Shown piece by piece: positions 8,878 to 19,659 of a stretch of 64,000 bases of DNA. Within the stretch, counting starts at the first letter, position 1. Every line of letters starts with the position of its first letter. Position numbers and translations under genes: made by a program. The stretch spans positions 868,001 through 932,000 of the forward strand of contig SDOX01000006.1 in assembly GCA_004565275.1 (NCBI GenBank), in the 5' to 3' direction. The notes beneath the pieces were generated by a model. That model saw only the letters and a program-made list of their open reading frames with translations. It searched no databases and was not told the DNA's origin. This stretch comes from Nannochloropsis salina CCMP1776 (taxonomy: Eukaryota; Sar; Eustigmatophyceae; Eustigmatales; Monodopsidaceae).

Positions 8878-10764
8878 ATGCCTCCACGAGGAGCGCCAGG
8901 AGTCAGGACTTTTTTCCTTTGCAGGGCCAGCAGAGAATATTGGCGAGCCAGCAATCATTGCAGGAGGTATAGCCCGAGTATATCAAAGGTAACATCGCAG
9001 GCGCGGCGATTGCCCGTCGATGATGAACGTACCTTGAAAGATTTTCTGTCAGGATCACGGGGAAAACAGGGCGTAGGGCCTGCTACGGCCCACTTGCCAA
9101 TCAGCCAAATGAGTGTAGCCGATGCGTCAACATCTTCCAACAATTTTTCGCAGCCATTTGCTGTCAATCCTGAACCCAAAACCTTTACAATTGAAAGCTA
9201 CGGCTGCCAACAGAACGTTGCGGATTCTGAAGTGGTGCGAGCCATCATGGAGGGAGCTAACTTCAAGTGGATCGAAGGGGGAAGAGTTGATGGTCATTAC
9301 AGCGGATGCGACATCATATTTCTCAACACTTGTGCTATACGGGATAATGCGGAGAAGCGTATCTGGGGTCGACTCAACCATTTAAAGCATCCAGTACGCC
9401 GGTCACCAGGCACCGGTCCTTTGCCAGGTCGGCGCCAGGCACGACGAGACGGGCGAAACAAAAAGCCCATCATCGGATTGCTTGGCTGCATGGCTGAGAG
9501 GCTAAAGGCCAGGCTTTTGGAAGAGGAGGCGGTGGACTTGGTGGTGGGTCCAGACGCGTACAGGGACTTGCCCCGACTCTTGGACATTGTGGAGGCTGGC
9601 GAGAGGGGGGTCAATGTCCAGCTGTCCATGGATGAGACTTACGCGGAAATAAAGCCTGCGCGAATAAGCCCTGATCAATGCAGCGCCTTCGTCTCGATCA
9701 TGCGTGGATGCAACAACATGTGCTCATACTGCATTGTCCCTCACACGCGGGGTCGCGAGCGCTCTCGGCCGCTGAGGACAGTGGTGGAAGAAGTGCGGCG
9801 CTTGGCGGACGAGGGGGTGAAGGAGGTGGTGCTTCTCGGGCAGAATGTCAACTCTTTTCACGATACTTCTACCGTCGTATTCAATGGTGGAGGAAAGTAC
9901 GAGGCTGCAGAAGGATTTTCAAACCTTTATAAAAGCCGGGACGAGGCCGGCGCACGGTTCATCGACCTTTTGGATGCTGTCTCGCGGGTGGATGAGGACA
10001 TGCGGGTACGGTTTACATCGCCGCATCCCAAGGACTTCCCTCTGCCCCTGCTGCAGCTCATCTCCGAGCGACCCTCACTGTGCAAGGCCCTGCACTTGCC
10101 TGCACAGAGTGGGAGCAGCGCTGTATTGCAGCGGATGCGGCGGGGTTACACGCGGGAAGCATATCTATCCTTAGTGCAGAGGGTCCGAGAAATAATTCCT
10201 GGAGTAGCTCTGTCATCCGATTTCATCGCGGGCTTCTGTGGAGAGACTGAAGAGGAGCATCAACAGACATTGAGCTTGCTCAATTTGGTCGGATACGATC
10301 ATGCATTTCTCTTCTCCTATTCCCTGCGGGAGCGCACTCACGCAGCTTATCATTTTAAGGATGATGTGCCTGAATCAGAAAAACAACGGCGCCTTTCCGA
10401 GGTTATCGCTACGTTTCGCAGCATCGTAGAAAAACGCAACCGCGCTGAGATAGGGAGAGAGCACTTGGTGTTGGTCGAGGGTCCCAGCAAGCGTTCAACG
10501 CCTGAAAAGCCTACGTTGACGGGCCGCACTGATACGAACAAGCGATGCATTCTTCCAGCTCGAGAGGTTCCCGTCAGCGTTGGGGAGGAAAGCAAGTCCC
10601 TGGTGAGCTTGCAACCAGGAGACTACGCCTGGGTACGTGTCACCGACGCCAAAGCGCAGACGCTTTTTTGTGACGAGATCCTGGGCCGCAGTAATATACA
10701 AGAATTCGCGACCGATATTCGAAGGACTGAAAGACTCCCTCCGATCCAAAAAGTACAAATGTGA
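8878..10764 (+). CDS. CDK5RAP1: MiaB-family tRNA-2-methylthio-N6-isopentenyladenosine-37 methylthiotransferase
   Basis: A single-exon gene of 628 residues from the first in-frame ATG. The N-terminal UPF0004 domain carries the three Cys that bind the auxiliary iron-sulfur cluster (SYGCQQN at about 107, NTCAIRDNAEKRIWGRL, GLLGCMAERLKARL). The radical SAM core has CNNMCSYC (a CxxxCxxC motif) at about 278-285, then VPHTRGRERSRP and VVLLGQNVNSF. Later blocks VRFTSPHPKDFP, LHLPAQSGS, MRRGYTRE, SDFIAGFCGETEEEH and RTHAAYHFKDDVPESEKQRR are typical, followed by a TRAM RNA-binding domain. The enzyme converts i6A37 to ms2i6A37 in tRNAs reading UNN codons. The roughly 95-residue N-terminal extension is Arg/Ser-rich with almost no acid at first, which suggests mitochondrial (or plastid) import, as for CDK5RAP1. 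A short insertion near residue 340 is lineage-specific. Confidence 0.9.
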   Translation: MPPRGAPGVRTFFLCRASREYWRASNHCRRYSPSISKVTSQARRLPVDDERTLKDFLSGSRGKQGVGPATAHLPISQMSVADASTSSNNFSQPFAVNPEPKTFTIESYGCQQNVADSEVVRAIMEGANFKWIEGGRVDGHYSGCDIIFLNTCAIRDNAEKRIWGRLNHLKHPVRRSPGTGPLPGRRQARRDGRNKKPIIGLLGCMAERLKARLLEEEAVDLVVGPDAYRDLPRLLDIVEAGERGVNVQLSMDETYAEIKPARISPDQCSAFVSIMRGCNNMCSYCIVPHTRGRERSRPLRTVVEEVRRLADEGVKEVVLLGQNVNSFHDTSTVVFNGGGKYEAAEGFSNLYKSRDEAGARFIDLLDAVSRVDEDMRVRFTSPHPKDFPLPLLQLISERPSLCKALHLPAQSGSSAVLQRMRRGYTREAYLSLVQRVREIIPGVALSSDFIAGFCGETEEEHQQTLSLLNLVGYDHAFLFSYSLRERTHAAYHFKDDVPESEKQRRLSEVIATFRSIVEKRNRAEIGREHLVLVEGPSKRSTPEKPTLTGRTDTNKRCILPAREVPVSVGEESKSLVSLQPGDYAWVRVTDAKAQTLFCDEILGRSNIQEFATDIRRTERLPPIQKVQM

Positions 10765-11165
10765 AGTGCGCGTTGGAAACCCTGATGGAAAAGAATTTTG
10801 TGCGTAGGAACGAGGGGGGTCGAATTTCGTGGACGGATCAAAAAGGCTATGCGGGTAACTCCACACAGTTCTTTGAACATTTTTCCAAAATCGAGAACGT
10901 ATTCTGCTTTCGTTGTTTTTGTTTCGAATATCTCGCAATATAATGATTTTGACAACAAATATTTGTTTGTTTCTTCTGGATGGGGGGCAACTCAAGTCAA
11001 ATGCTCGTGGGGCGGTGGTAGTGCATTTCTGAAGCTCACGCGCAAGACAAATGACTACAACCATAAAGCGGATACAGAGGTGTCTTGTGAACCTCGCTGG
11101 TCTTCAAGGTGACACGACCAGACTTTTCAGCCCCTTCGCATGCAGTGGAAGCTTTGGGCGACTGC

Positions 11166-11663
11166 TGTTAAAAATGTCGTGTCGCGCTATAAGTGAGATG
11201 GGTGTTTCTCGATATGTAGAAAGGAATAGCGCATTTGGAGTCGTGGTCCGGCCGAGCCGAGCCGCTATACCACCCGGCGGGATGTTCCCCAGGGGAGTAT
11301 TGACTTTCCCTCGGGGAAGAAGGTGTTGTCATAGTTTTACCTATTTGGTATTTCTCTGGGCCTTTCTTCTCCCTGTGGGTACCGTCGATCCATATGGTTA
11401 TTACAATATCTATGGGACGGATTGGCAGGAGAGGGTGGGACTCCTACCAACGGGTCTGTGTGACCCGGATCTGTTTGCAAAGCACGCGCACGCACGAAGG
11501 AATTATGAACCGAGAGACATTCTGCACAGTTCTTGTCTTTGTGTCTCTGAGCTCATAATGTGAGCTCACCCGGGAATGTCCCAACACTTCCCCGGGGTCG
11601 TCCCCTCACCCTCAAAGAGCTCGCTACTAACTTGCTCTGAGGGGCGACCCCACTGCTTTTACA
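11166..11663 (+). repeat. 5' long terminal repeat
   Basis: Starts TGTTAAAAATG and ends TTTTACA, consistent with TG...CA ends. It is repeated almost exactly at 15553-16052. A single open frame runs through both copies but has no recognisable product and is best read as chance. The internal GAGCTCATAATGTGAGCTCA stretch is an imperfect inverted repeat. Confidence 0.9.
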
Positions 11664-11664
11664 G

Positions 11665-11681
11665 TGGTAGCAGCGGGAACG
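11665..11681 (+). other. Primer binding site, initiator-Met tRNA type
   Basis: One base after the LTR lies TGGTAGCAGCGGGAACG. Its first bases complement a tRNA 3' end ending in GCTGCTACCA. Eukaryotic initiator methionine tRNAs end in (C/G)CTGCTACCA or a close variant, so this is the expected primer for minus-strand synthesis. The exact host tRNA is not in this window. Confidence 0.65.
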
Positions 11682-12639
11682 TTAGGTTGTACATTCAAGC
11701 ACAGAATATGTACCAGTGCAAACGATCCAAATGAGAGAGTGGACGGATGTCACGGGAACGGGAGGGGAGTGATCAACTTTTCCAAATACCCTTCTCACAT
11801 CAGTCAGATAAACATTTCACTCTCTGGAGTTAGCACGAGTTGGAAGGAGCGGTTGCCAGTAAGGTCAGCTGCGACAACTCATCGAAAGACATCAAGTATG
11901 GCGGAAGAGGGGGGCACATACGGCCCCGCGGAGTCGAAACCTCCTAAAGGAGAAGCGTCTTCGGAGGAGGAGCAAAGTCAGCAAGCGAAGGCGGCCCGAC
12001 AGGACATCTTGGCCGACATCGACCGGATATTCTAGAGGGAGGTGTTGCCAAGGTCCACAAAATTGGACCCCAAGGATGCACTATATCTCGTGTACCCAGT
12101 GACCTCGGCCATCGAAGGCATTATGAAACGAGTCCCTACAGCGACTCCCCTGCAAGTAATTGAGCTACTGGATGAAAGCCGGGCGTTGTTGAAACACCAA
12201 CAAACCGTGACACGGCTTAGGTCCATACGCCGGGGGCCAGTAGGAGCCGGATTTAAAACGGTGGGCGAGTTCGGCTGGCCCCAAGGCTGACTGCCAAGCT
12301 CCGGCCGATATCGCTGGGGTCACCTCCTCGCAGCGGTAATTGACCATGTAACCATGTATTGCTTCTTGCGTCTATGTCTTGTATCTTCTCTTCGGAGTCG
12401 TTATTTACATGTGCGATTGTGTCTATTATTCGCCCTCTTCTTATTAACTTGTCCATGCTGGTATGTTTCCGCCCACTGCGATTTCCTACTAAGGATGTCG
12501 AGCGGGCGGCCTCTCGTTTGGGCGGCCTGGGTGTTGAGGGGCCGAATCTGGCATCGATCGTAACTGTCCGGTGGCAAGAAGCCTTTGATGTTCGGAGTAT
12601 GGGAGGGCCGCCCTGATTTGTCGTAGGGAGTAGGGGCAA

Positions 12640-15418
12640 TCTTTCGCTCAATGCCCCCATTCTCGGCACCTAAAGCATTCCACGTTTCTCTGTGGGAAGT
12701 GCCGAGGTCCCGCTGCAGGCGGCTGGTGATTGTCTCGATAAGGCCGGTGCTGATTTTTTCCCTGGCTTGGATTGAATTTTTCCGATTCCCGGTGGAGTGC
12801 AAGCTGCTGAACTTTCTCTCAATCTCGCCCTTCAATGTGCTACGGCTGAACAACATACCAAAGACGTCGCGACAACGTTGGATCGACTCATCGACGCCGG
12901 ACTGACGGTCTCCCCGTCCAAATGTAAAAATTCTCGCGGGCCGAGACAAAATGTCTAGGGTTTATCGTTTCGCAAGAAGGCATCAAACCAAATCCTGAAA
13001 CTATTTCGGCGTCGTAGACTTCCCAGTCCCGCGAGGAGTCCGAGACGTTAGATCGTTCCTATCGCTGTGCTCGTACTACCGACGTTTCGTAAAAGGATTT
13101 TCGACTATTGCAGGGCCTTTGACCAAGTTATTATGCAGGACAAACAAATGGGAATGGATGGAGGAACGAACCCGGGCTTTAGAAAACCTGAAAACGGCAA
13201 TCACGACACCTCCGATACTTGCGTTCCCGGACCTTAATAAAGGATATACGCTATATGCAGATGCGAGCGGTTATGGAGTGGGCGCTATCCTAGAACAAAG
13301 GGATGACAAAGGGGTCAGCCGCGTCATTTGCTATGCAAGTCGGTCGCTGAGTCGTGCGGAGAGACGATACAGCCCGACGCATCTCGAGGCATTGGCAATC
13401 GTGTGGGCGGTGAAGAAATTTCGCCCGTACATCTACGGACGGCATGTCAAGATAGTAACTGACCACAAGGCGCTGGAATTCCTGATCTGCGCAAAGGATT
13501 CGACAGGACAATTGTATCAATGGAGTATTCAATTTCAATAAAACGCTTATAGAGTAGCCTATCGGGAAGGAACGGCAAACGTGAACGCCGATGTGTTATC
13601 ACGAACGCCCTGGAATCCGCCAGAGAAAGACACGGGTTTCTTGATGGCAGTTTCGGATGCCGTAACTGCCAATCCCGACAACGTGCACAACCAAAACCCA
13701 GACTAGTATGCGCCAGATTCGAATTGGACACTGGACCTTTTTGCCGAGCAGCGACAGGACTCACAACTGGGAGAATTAATCGAATATTTGGAAAATAAAA
13801 CAGTCCGACCCCGACTATCCGACGATCCCAAAGCGCTCGCACGGTTCGACGCAGAATCGGAGCAATATATTCTACGTGACGTCGACGGAGTGTTGATGTA
13901 CTTGGGGGGCTCTCATAAAGGTCGCGGGAACGACATGCTCGCGTTAATCGTGGTTTCTCAAACACTGAAGGACCTCATCCTCAAGTCGTATCATACAAGC
14001 TCCCTGGCTGGACATTTCGGGTACGCCAAGACGTACTGTCGAATTCGAAGCAAATACTTTTGGAAGGGTCTCTCTCGGGACGCGCAAGACTTCTCTGCGG
14101 CGTGCACGATATGTCATTCCCGGAAAAATCCAAAGAGGCAAAAACGGAACGAATTAGGACAGCGGCCCACTGTTTGGGCACCGTTTCAGCGAATTTCTTG
14201 TGATTTCCTCGGTGTCGCACCGTCCGCCCGCGGACACGATCACCTAGTATTCACGGACTCGCCGACACACTGGGTCGAGGCATTCCCGACCACGGGACGT
14301 ACGGCTCAAGCTGCCGCGACAATCCTCTACGACTCAATAATTTGCAGACACGGTTGCCCTGTCGAAATCCTCACGGATAAGGGTTCGCATTTTCGGAACA
14401 CACTGGTAGACGAGCTGGTCCGGATCATGCAAATTCGCAAAAGTTACACTAGCCCATACCGACCCCAAGCCAACGGACAAACGGAGTGAGCCAATCAGAC
14501 ATTTCTAGACATGCTCTCCATGTTTTCGGAAGAAGGTGATCGAGACTGGGACACTTACGTACCATCTCTAACTTTTGCGTACAAAACAAGCGTTAATCCC
14601 AGCATCAATGAGACCCCCTTCTATTTGATGAACGGACGGGACCCTTTGTTGCCGGCAGACGTGCTTTTCGACAATCCACAACTCACCTATGGATCTTTGA
14701 ACGAGTACAGGCAGCAACTAGTCCATCGCTTGAGGACAGCGCACGCCCTAGCGACAAGGAATTTTTAGAGCCAACTAGACAGAGTCAAGCACGGTGGGCC
14801 AGGAAACCAGGCCGCAAACAACATTTCGAAATCGGTCAAAAAGTTTGGCTGTATTGCCCTTACCGCAAGAAGGGGGTGTACTACAAGCTAATAAAGCCCT
14901 GGACAGGCCCCTACCGAAATAGAAAGCGATTAGGAGACTATACTTATCAGATTGAATGGGCAGACGGCACGGCGCGTAAACCCTTCCAAGTCCACGTGAC
15001 AAGGCTGAAGGCCTACATCACAGGACGGCCGATAACAGCTCGCCTGCCAAATCCATCTTCATTTGAGGAAAGTCTCACAAATCCGCCCACCAACAAAATC
15101 CCCCCAATACCTGCGACGGACGACACCTCTCGAGATAAGAGAGCGAACAGTCAAAATACCACCCTTCTCCCGAACGAATTGGAGTTAGTGGGCAAATCGT
15201 TCCAAATTGGACGGAAGTGGTTTTTTGTCATCGCAGTCGAATATGATAGAGGGTTCCAAGCAAAAATAGCGCGCTACAAGCCGTGTAAATACAACCCCAC
15301 CACGGGCACATACACCCTGGTAGCTAAGCGCAAACCGCCGTTTATCAGGCCATTAGATCAAGTAGAGGACTTAGTAAAGGAATCCGAAAACTGGTTATCG
15401 AGTCTATCTTTTTAGAGG
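12640..15418 (+). pseudogene. Remnant pol region of the Ty3/gypsy element
   Basis: This block carries the recognisable polymerase-polyprotein parts of the retrotransposon: the end of reverse transcriptase (LIDAGLTVSPSKCK-like stretch), RNase H (ADASGYGVGAILEQ; THLEALAIVWAVKKFRPY), integrase zinc-binding and catalytic core (CTICHSRKN; EILTDKGSHF; SPYRPQANGQTE), and the chromatin-binding-side GPY/F-like tail (WTGPYRN). The region is a fossil with several interruptions and a major loss at its 5' side. Proteins from it are not expected to be functional. Confidence 0.85.
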
Positions 15419-15539
15419 TCGTTCAGGAAAAATACACTTAGGAATATGAAAGAGAGTTAAGGGAGCCTTACATGACAGAAATGGGCCAACATTTTTAAGT
15501 CTCGGACACCGGCGCTGTAAGCCGAGGACGGCTTACGGG

Positions 15540-15552
15540 CAGGGTGGGGGGA
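15540..15552 (+). other. Polypurine tract before 3' LTR
   Basis: GCAGGGTGGGGGGA immediately precedes the 3' LTR and is the expected priming site for plus-strand synthesis in this family. Confidence 0.6.
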
Positions 15553-16052
15553 TGTCTTAAAAATGTCGTGTCGCGCTATAAGTGAGATGGGTGTTTCTCG
15601 ATATGTAGAAAGGAATAGCGCATTTGGAGTCGTGGTCCGGCCGAGCCGAGCCGCTATACCACCCGGCGGGATGTTCCCCAGGGGAGTATTGACTTTCCCT
15701 CGGGGAAGAAGGTGTTGTCATAGTTTTACCTATTTGGTATTTCTCTGGGCCTTTCTTCTCCCTGTGGGTACCGTCGATCCATATGGTTATTACAATATCT
15801 ATGGGACGGATTGGCAGGAGAGGGTGGGACTCCTACCAACGGGTCTGTGTGACCCGGATCTGTTTGCAAAGCACGCGCACGCACGAAGGAATCATGAACC
15901 GAGAGACATTCTGCACAGTTCTTGTCTTTGTGTCTCTGAGCTCATAATGTGAGCTCACCCGGGAATGTCCCAACACTTCCCCGGGGTCGTCCCCTCACCC
16001 TCAAAGAGCTCGCTACTAACTTGCTCTGAGGGGCGACCCCACCGCTTTTACA
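15553..16052 (+). repeat. 3' long terminal repeat
   Basis: Direct repeat of 11166-11663, nearly identical over about 490 bp, ending TTTTACA. The next recognised ORF (16301) starts about 250 bp downstream, so this LTR now sits in that gene's promoter region. Confidence 0.9.
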
Positions 16053-16300
16053 CAGCTGACGCCTTGGCTGCCCCTGGCTGCCCCCAAAGCCGCGCGTAGG
16101 CTTTCTGTCCTGACCTGACCAAAGCCGAAGGCTGCCGGCGTACGCGCGCCTCATGGAAAAACAAACAGTACTAATACACGTGAGGAGCGGGTTCCAGCGA
16201 CATGTCAGCACCCTGAGTGCACGGTCTTAGTCGGAGACGGACAAATGTGCTTCCTCTTCATGTAGTTACTCCATCGGTATGTAATCACAACAGATTGATA

Positions 16301-18541
16301 ATGCGGTACAGTTTACGCGCTGTCGTAGACCAGGTTCTGCAGGAGCGTGGAGGACGACCACTTGATCTTAGAATTCCTGTCGGTGGCCACAAGCTTACCT
16401 CTGGAGTCACAAAAGTGGCACGGAACGAACACCGTTTTCCGTACTCGGCCGCTACCCCGGAGAACCCGGATGAGACTTTACCAAAAGAATCTTCAAGCAA
16501 GTCCTCCAATTCAGCTAGAGGTATTGTAAAGAATATCGAATGTGAATGGGATGGGATGCGAAGAGAGCGGAAAGGAATTGGACAAAGCAAAAGCAAGCGT
16601 CTGGTGGGAGTGAAAGACAAAAGGAAGAGCGAAAAGGGGGGAGACGGCTCAGCGACTGATGTAAAGGCACCACGGGAGGAAAAAGAATCTACTGTAAGAG
16701 AAGCAGAGAAGCGTTGTTACCACGAAGTATTGTGGATACCAATGGGTAGACGAGAAACGAAAAGGAAGGGAAGGGGGGCACGTAGAGCATTGTCAGGGCC
16801 AGCAAGAGGCGCGAGTCATCAAGCGATCTCATATGTCAAGCGTTTGGGCGTCGACCCACCAGAAGAAGAGGTTGTAAGAGATGGCAATTTGCGGCGTAGC
16901 CAGGGGGGGGGGTACGAGGACAAGTGTGGCTCACAGGGACCAGGGCGCGGACCTAAAAAGAAGGAGAAGGGGAGCGGGAGGCTGACAAGAGCAGTGGCGG
17001 CCGTCGAGCAGGAGGGTGAGTGCACGGCTTCGCGCTCTCCAACTTCAAAAATAAGCTCGAAAAAGTGTGATAGACGGGAAATAGCGGGGCGTCCGTCTGG
17101 AGTTGAACGGGTAGGACGACCGAGTCAAGCTGTCTCGAGGAGAGCACCCGGGCAAAGGGGCAGGACCAGGGAAGAGATCTGTGGAGAGGCGATGTCAGTA
17201 AAAGCGGAAGCTAGCCGGAAGCGCACAGAATTTTGGAAGAAAACTGAGGAAAAAACGACGTCGGAGAAAAAAGAGCAGGTGATGGTGGAGGAGGAGGAGG
17301 AGAAGAAGAAGAAGAAGAAGGAGGAGGAGGAGGAGAAGAAGAAGAAGAAGAAGGAGGAGGAGGAGGAGAAGGGGGTGGAGGGGAAGGAGATAGAAATAGT
17401 AGATGAAATGCAAGAGAAAAGAGAGAGGCAAAGAAACAGGTTGAGATTTGGAGTGGATGACGCCGAGCATGAAGAGGAAGAGGAGGAAGCGGTGATGATA
17501 GGCGAGGAGGAAGTTCAGGGAGGTCGCGGGATTGACGATGCGTTGTCCCTCGACGAACAGCCGCTGAGAGAGGGAAAGGGAAATGACCTGTATGAGCAGA
17601 TATCTAGTTTGGAGTCTCAGGTGGCAGCCATGGAGCGATTGGTGAGGCGCGAGCACCTGCGTGTCGGGGAGGAAGGGGAAGGCGACGAGAGCGAGAGACT
17701 GCGCCGATCTGAGCGAGGCTTGGAGGCCAGGCCGGGACCCGCAATGGGTAGAGAAAGAGGAGATCCCGGCACAGGACGGTGTTCCGTCTACTTGCCCTTC
17801 CTGTCGTCGACATCGTCCTCGAAGGACGAGGATGAGCTGGAGGAAGTGGTGGGAGGCTTGAGGAGGGACGCGGGGCAGTGGGGGGCTCGTTCGGGCTATT
17901 TGAGGGACTTAGAGGCCCGTCTATCAAAGATGGAAATCAACGTTCTAGAGATTCATCCACAAATGCAGGGGCGAGGGGATGATGGTGCCACTTGTGGGTC
18001 TCAGCCTTCCTATGAAGGCAAGATACGTTCATCAGGAAACGAAGCGGACGGAGGTAAGGATAGGCGGACGAGCACGCCGAGAGTAGCCGATAATAGAGGC
18101 TTCGAGAAGAGCCCCGTACATTCAAGTATCCTGGACATGTGTTATCGACCCACGTTCCATTCCTCAGTTATTCAAGAGAGGGAGATGCCGGAAGCGGCAC
18201 GTGCGGAGGCGACCAAGCTCTGGACTACTAGAGATGGCTGTGACACCATACAGTCCTTGCTTACGCAGTTGCAAGAAATACAAGACGAATGCTCCGATCC
18301 CAGCTTTCTGGCGTCCTCGAATGGCGGCGCATGGGTGGACAGAGAGCAGCTAGCTAATGGCCTCAATCATCACCCGGCGGGGCTGGAGGAGGTTAAATTT
18401 GCTGCCTCCAGATCTTCACACGGCTCTGAGGGTACAAGTCGTGACGCCAAGAATATCATTTTACGAGAACAGCAATTGGATGCTCTGGAAGCTCGCCTAG
18501 CAGCCATTACCTCCAAAATACGAAGCGAGATACCACTCTAA
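16301..18541 (+). CDS. Hypothetical Lys/Glu-rich coiled-coil protein
   Basis: An intron-less frame of 746 residues from the first in-frame ATG. The first 40 residues (MRYSLRAVVDQVLQERGGRP) look folded; residues about 60-480 are highly charged, with many RR/KK clusters and a pure Glu/Lys run (17288-17370) encoded by a GAG/AAG microsatellite. Three related short helices recur in the second half: ISSLESQVAAMERLVRREHL, YLRDLEARLSKMEINV and the final LDALEARLAAITSKI. They share a L-x-x-L-E-A/S-x-L/V-x-x-M/I pattern and probably form short coiled coils. The composition suggests a nuclear or cytoskeletal scaffold, but no family is recognised. The gene begins about 250 bp after an LTR; its original 5' end could have been altered by that insertion. 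Confidence 0.6.
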   Translation: MRYSLRAVVDQVLQERGGRPLDLRIPVGGHKLTSGVTKVARNEHRFPYSAATPENPDETLPKESSSKSSNSARGIVKNIECEWDGMRRERKGIGQSKSKRLVGVKDKRKSEKGGDGSATDVKAPREEKESTVREAEKRCYHEVLWIPMGRRETKRKGRGARRALSGPARGASHQAISYVKRLGVDPPEEEVVRDGNLRRSQGGGYEDKCGSQGPGRGPKKKEKGSGRLTRAVAAVEQEGECTASRSPTSKISSKKCDRREIAGRPSGVERVGRPSQAVSRRAPGQRGRTREEICGEAMSVKAEASRKRTEFWKKTEEKTTSEKKEQVMVEEEEEKKKKKKEEEEEKKKKKKEEEEEKGVEGKEIEIVDEMQEKRERQRNRLRFGVDDAEHEEEEEEAVMIGEEEVQGGRGIDDALSLDEQPLREGKGNDLYEQISSLESQVAAMERLVRREHLRVGEEGEGDESERLRRSERGLEARPGPAMGRERGDPGTGRCSVYLPFLSSTSSSKDEDELEEVVGGLRRDAGQWGARSGYLRDLEARLSKMEINVLEIHPQMQGRGDDGATCGSQPSYEGKIRSSGNEADGGKDRRTSTPRVADNRGFEKSPVHSSILDMCYRPTFHSSVIQEREMPEAARAEATKLWTTRDGCDTIQSLLTQLQEIQDECSDPSFLASSNGGAWVDREQLANGLNHHPAGLEEVKFAASRSSHGSEGTSRDAKNIILREQQLDALEARLAAITSKIRSEIPL
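17288..17370 (+). repeat. GAG/AAG trinucleotide tract inside a coding region
   Basis: Blocks of (GAG)n and (AAG)n alternate over about 80 bp and encode Glu and Lys runs in the hypothetical coiled-coil protein. The antisense strand reads as poly-Leu, which explains a spurious minus-strand ORF. Confidence 0.85.
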
Positions 18542-19659
18542 AAGCGTTGTTCAAGATGCCCGTCATCTCGCCCCCGAAGTCTCTACGCGGAGGGTCAAAT
18601 GAAAAAAAAAAGCAAAGTTTGTCCTTTTCACGCTTCATACTCTGTTATCAGTTTTGGTTATATTACAGTCGAACTTTGCGCTATATTTTCGTTCCTCACG
18701 GCCTGCGGTTGCTGCCTTTTTCCTCCAAAGCGATCGAGCCTCCCCATGCCTTGAGTGCTCCTCGCCGACACCTGGAGAACCTGTCACGAAAAATTCTGAA
18801 GCCCAGCAGCTCCAAACATGCTACCTCCCAGCATCCTCTCTGGCGGTGGGTTTGTACTGGTGTGAACGTGAAAGCGATGGGCAGTGATTAGAGGGCAGTT
18901 TTTGAAGGCCAAAGTGCGAAGTGCTCGCAGGAAAGAGCGGTTCGTGGACTCCTCAGTCGGACTCGATGTCAGGGAGATGGCGAGGTAGTTGAAGAGGGCT
19001 CAAATGTACCGTATTGGAGGGCAAACGCTAATTTTCCCCGATTCACGACCGCGTTGACAACATGGACAGCTCAGACACGTGCTCAAAGGTTTGAATTTTC
19101 TTGTTGCAGATAATAGCGATATGTAGAATGCATGACCCTTTCATGATCGCCGCGTCGAAGATCAAAGTGCTTGTGAAATATCAAACCTCTCCTGACCAAA
19201 ATAGAAACGTCAGGCTCTCTTTACATCCTCATCCCGGATCATATGTTCAAACACACTTTATTAATCCCAACTCTGGAATTGAAAGGCTCGCCTCGGAGCT
19301 GTGTTACCTCCTCAGTCAGACCCATGTCGCCGCGTCTACATGCTTCCCAAGACCTTCAAGGAGCCTCGACGTCGTCTTCTCGACAGCGTGAGCCTCGATT
19401 GAGGTGCCAAAGGGTAAGAGGATATTCTTATCTCCTTTTCCCTAGATGAACAAAATTTGCCAATGCGTATGAGTACAAAAGGAGCATTTTGACAGTTTCT
19501 GTGACTAGTCGAGGCGTGGGTAGGCGCGCGTTTGAATATAGAATTCTGTTGAATAGGAGACGTTTGCGATTGGCGATGCTATTGTACGTAGAATGTTGGC
19601 CGTATTGATTCGCGGAACTGTGTTTCTCGGCGTACTGCCTGCATTCCCTCTAGGTGGCG
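18542..19659. other. Intergenic, no gene seen
   Basis: About 1.1 kb between two plus-strand genes. Short frames at 18547-18891 and 19101-19449 show no domain and no coding-like composition. The sequence just before 19654 reads like a splice acceptor (pyrimidines then CTAG), so an upstream leader exon of the next gene is possible. Confidence 0.35.

Larger units (their letters stand above)
11166..16052 (+). mobile_element. Ty3/gypsy-type LTR retrotransposon, young but broken
   Basis: An element of about 4.9 kb bounded by two direct LTRs of about 0.5 kb that are nearly identical (I see only about two substitutions plus a small difference at the 5' edge). This means a recent insertion or recent sequence exchange. 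Inside, in order, are a tRNA-primer site, a short gag-like leader region (about 11.9-12.3 kb), a reverse-transcriptase remnant (about 12.8-13.1 kb), RNase H (about 13.15-13.5 kb; LYADASGYGVGAIL type), integrase with zinc-binding and core domains (about 13.8-14.75 kb) and a GPY/F-type integrase tail (about 14.88-15.1 kb). RNase H before integrase gives the Ty3/gypsy order. The element is clearly shortened in gag/protease/RT and has several further breaks, so it looks non-autonomous. I see no clean target-site duplication with these ends. Confidence 0.9.

Noticed and set aside
11196-11563. Open frame inside the LTR, repeated in both copies
   Set aside because: Identical because the LTRs are identical; no known protein domain, so it is not evidence for a gene.
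17195-17656. Minus-strand ORF with a poly-Leu run
   Set aside because: Complement of the GAG/AAG microsatellite within the coiled-coil gene.
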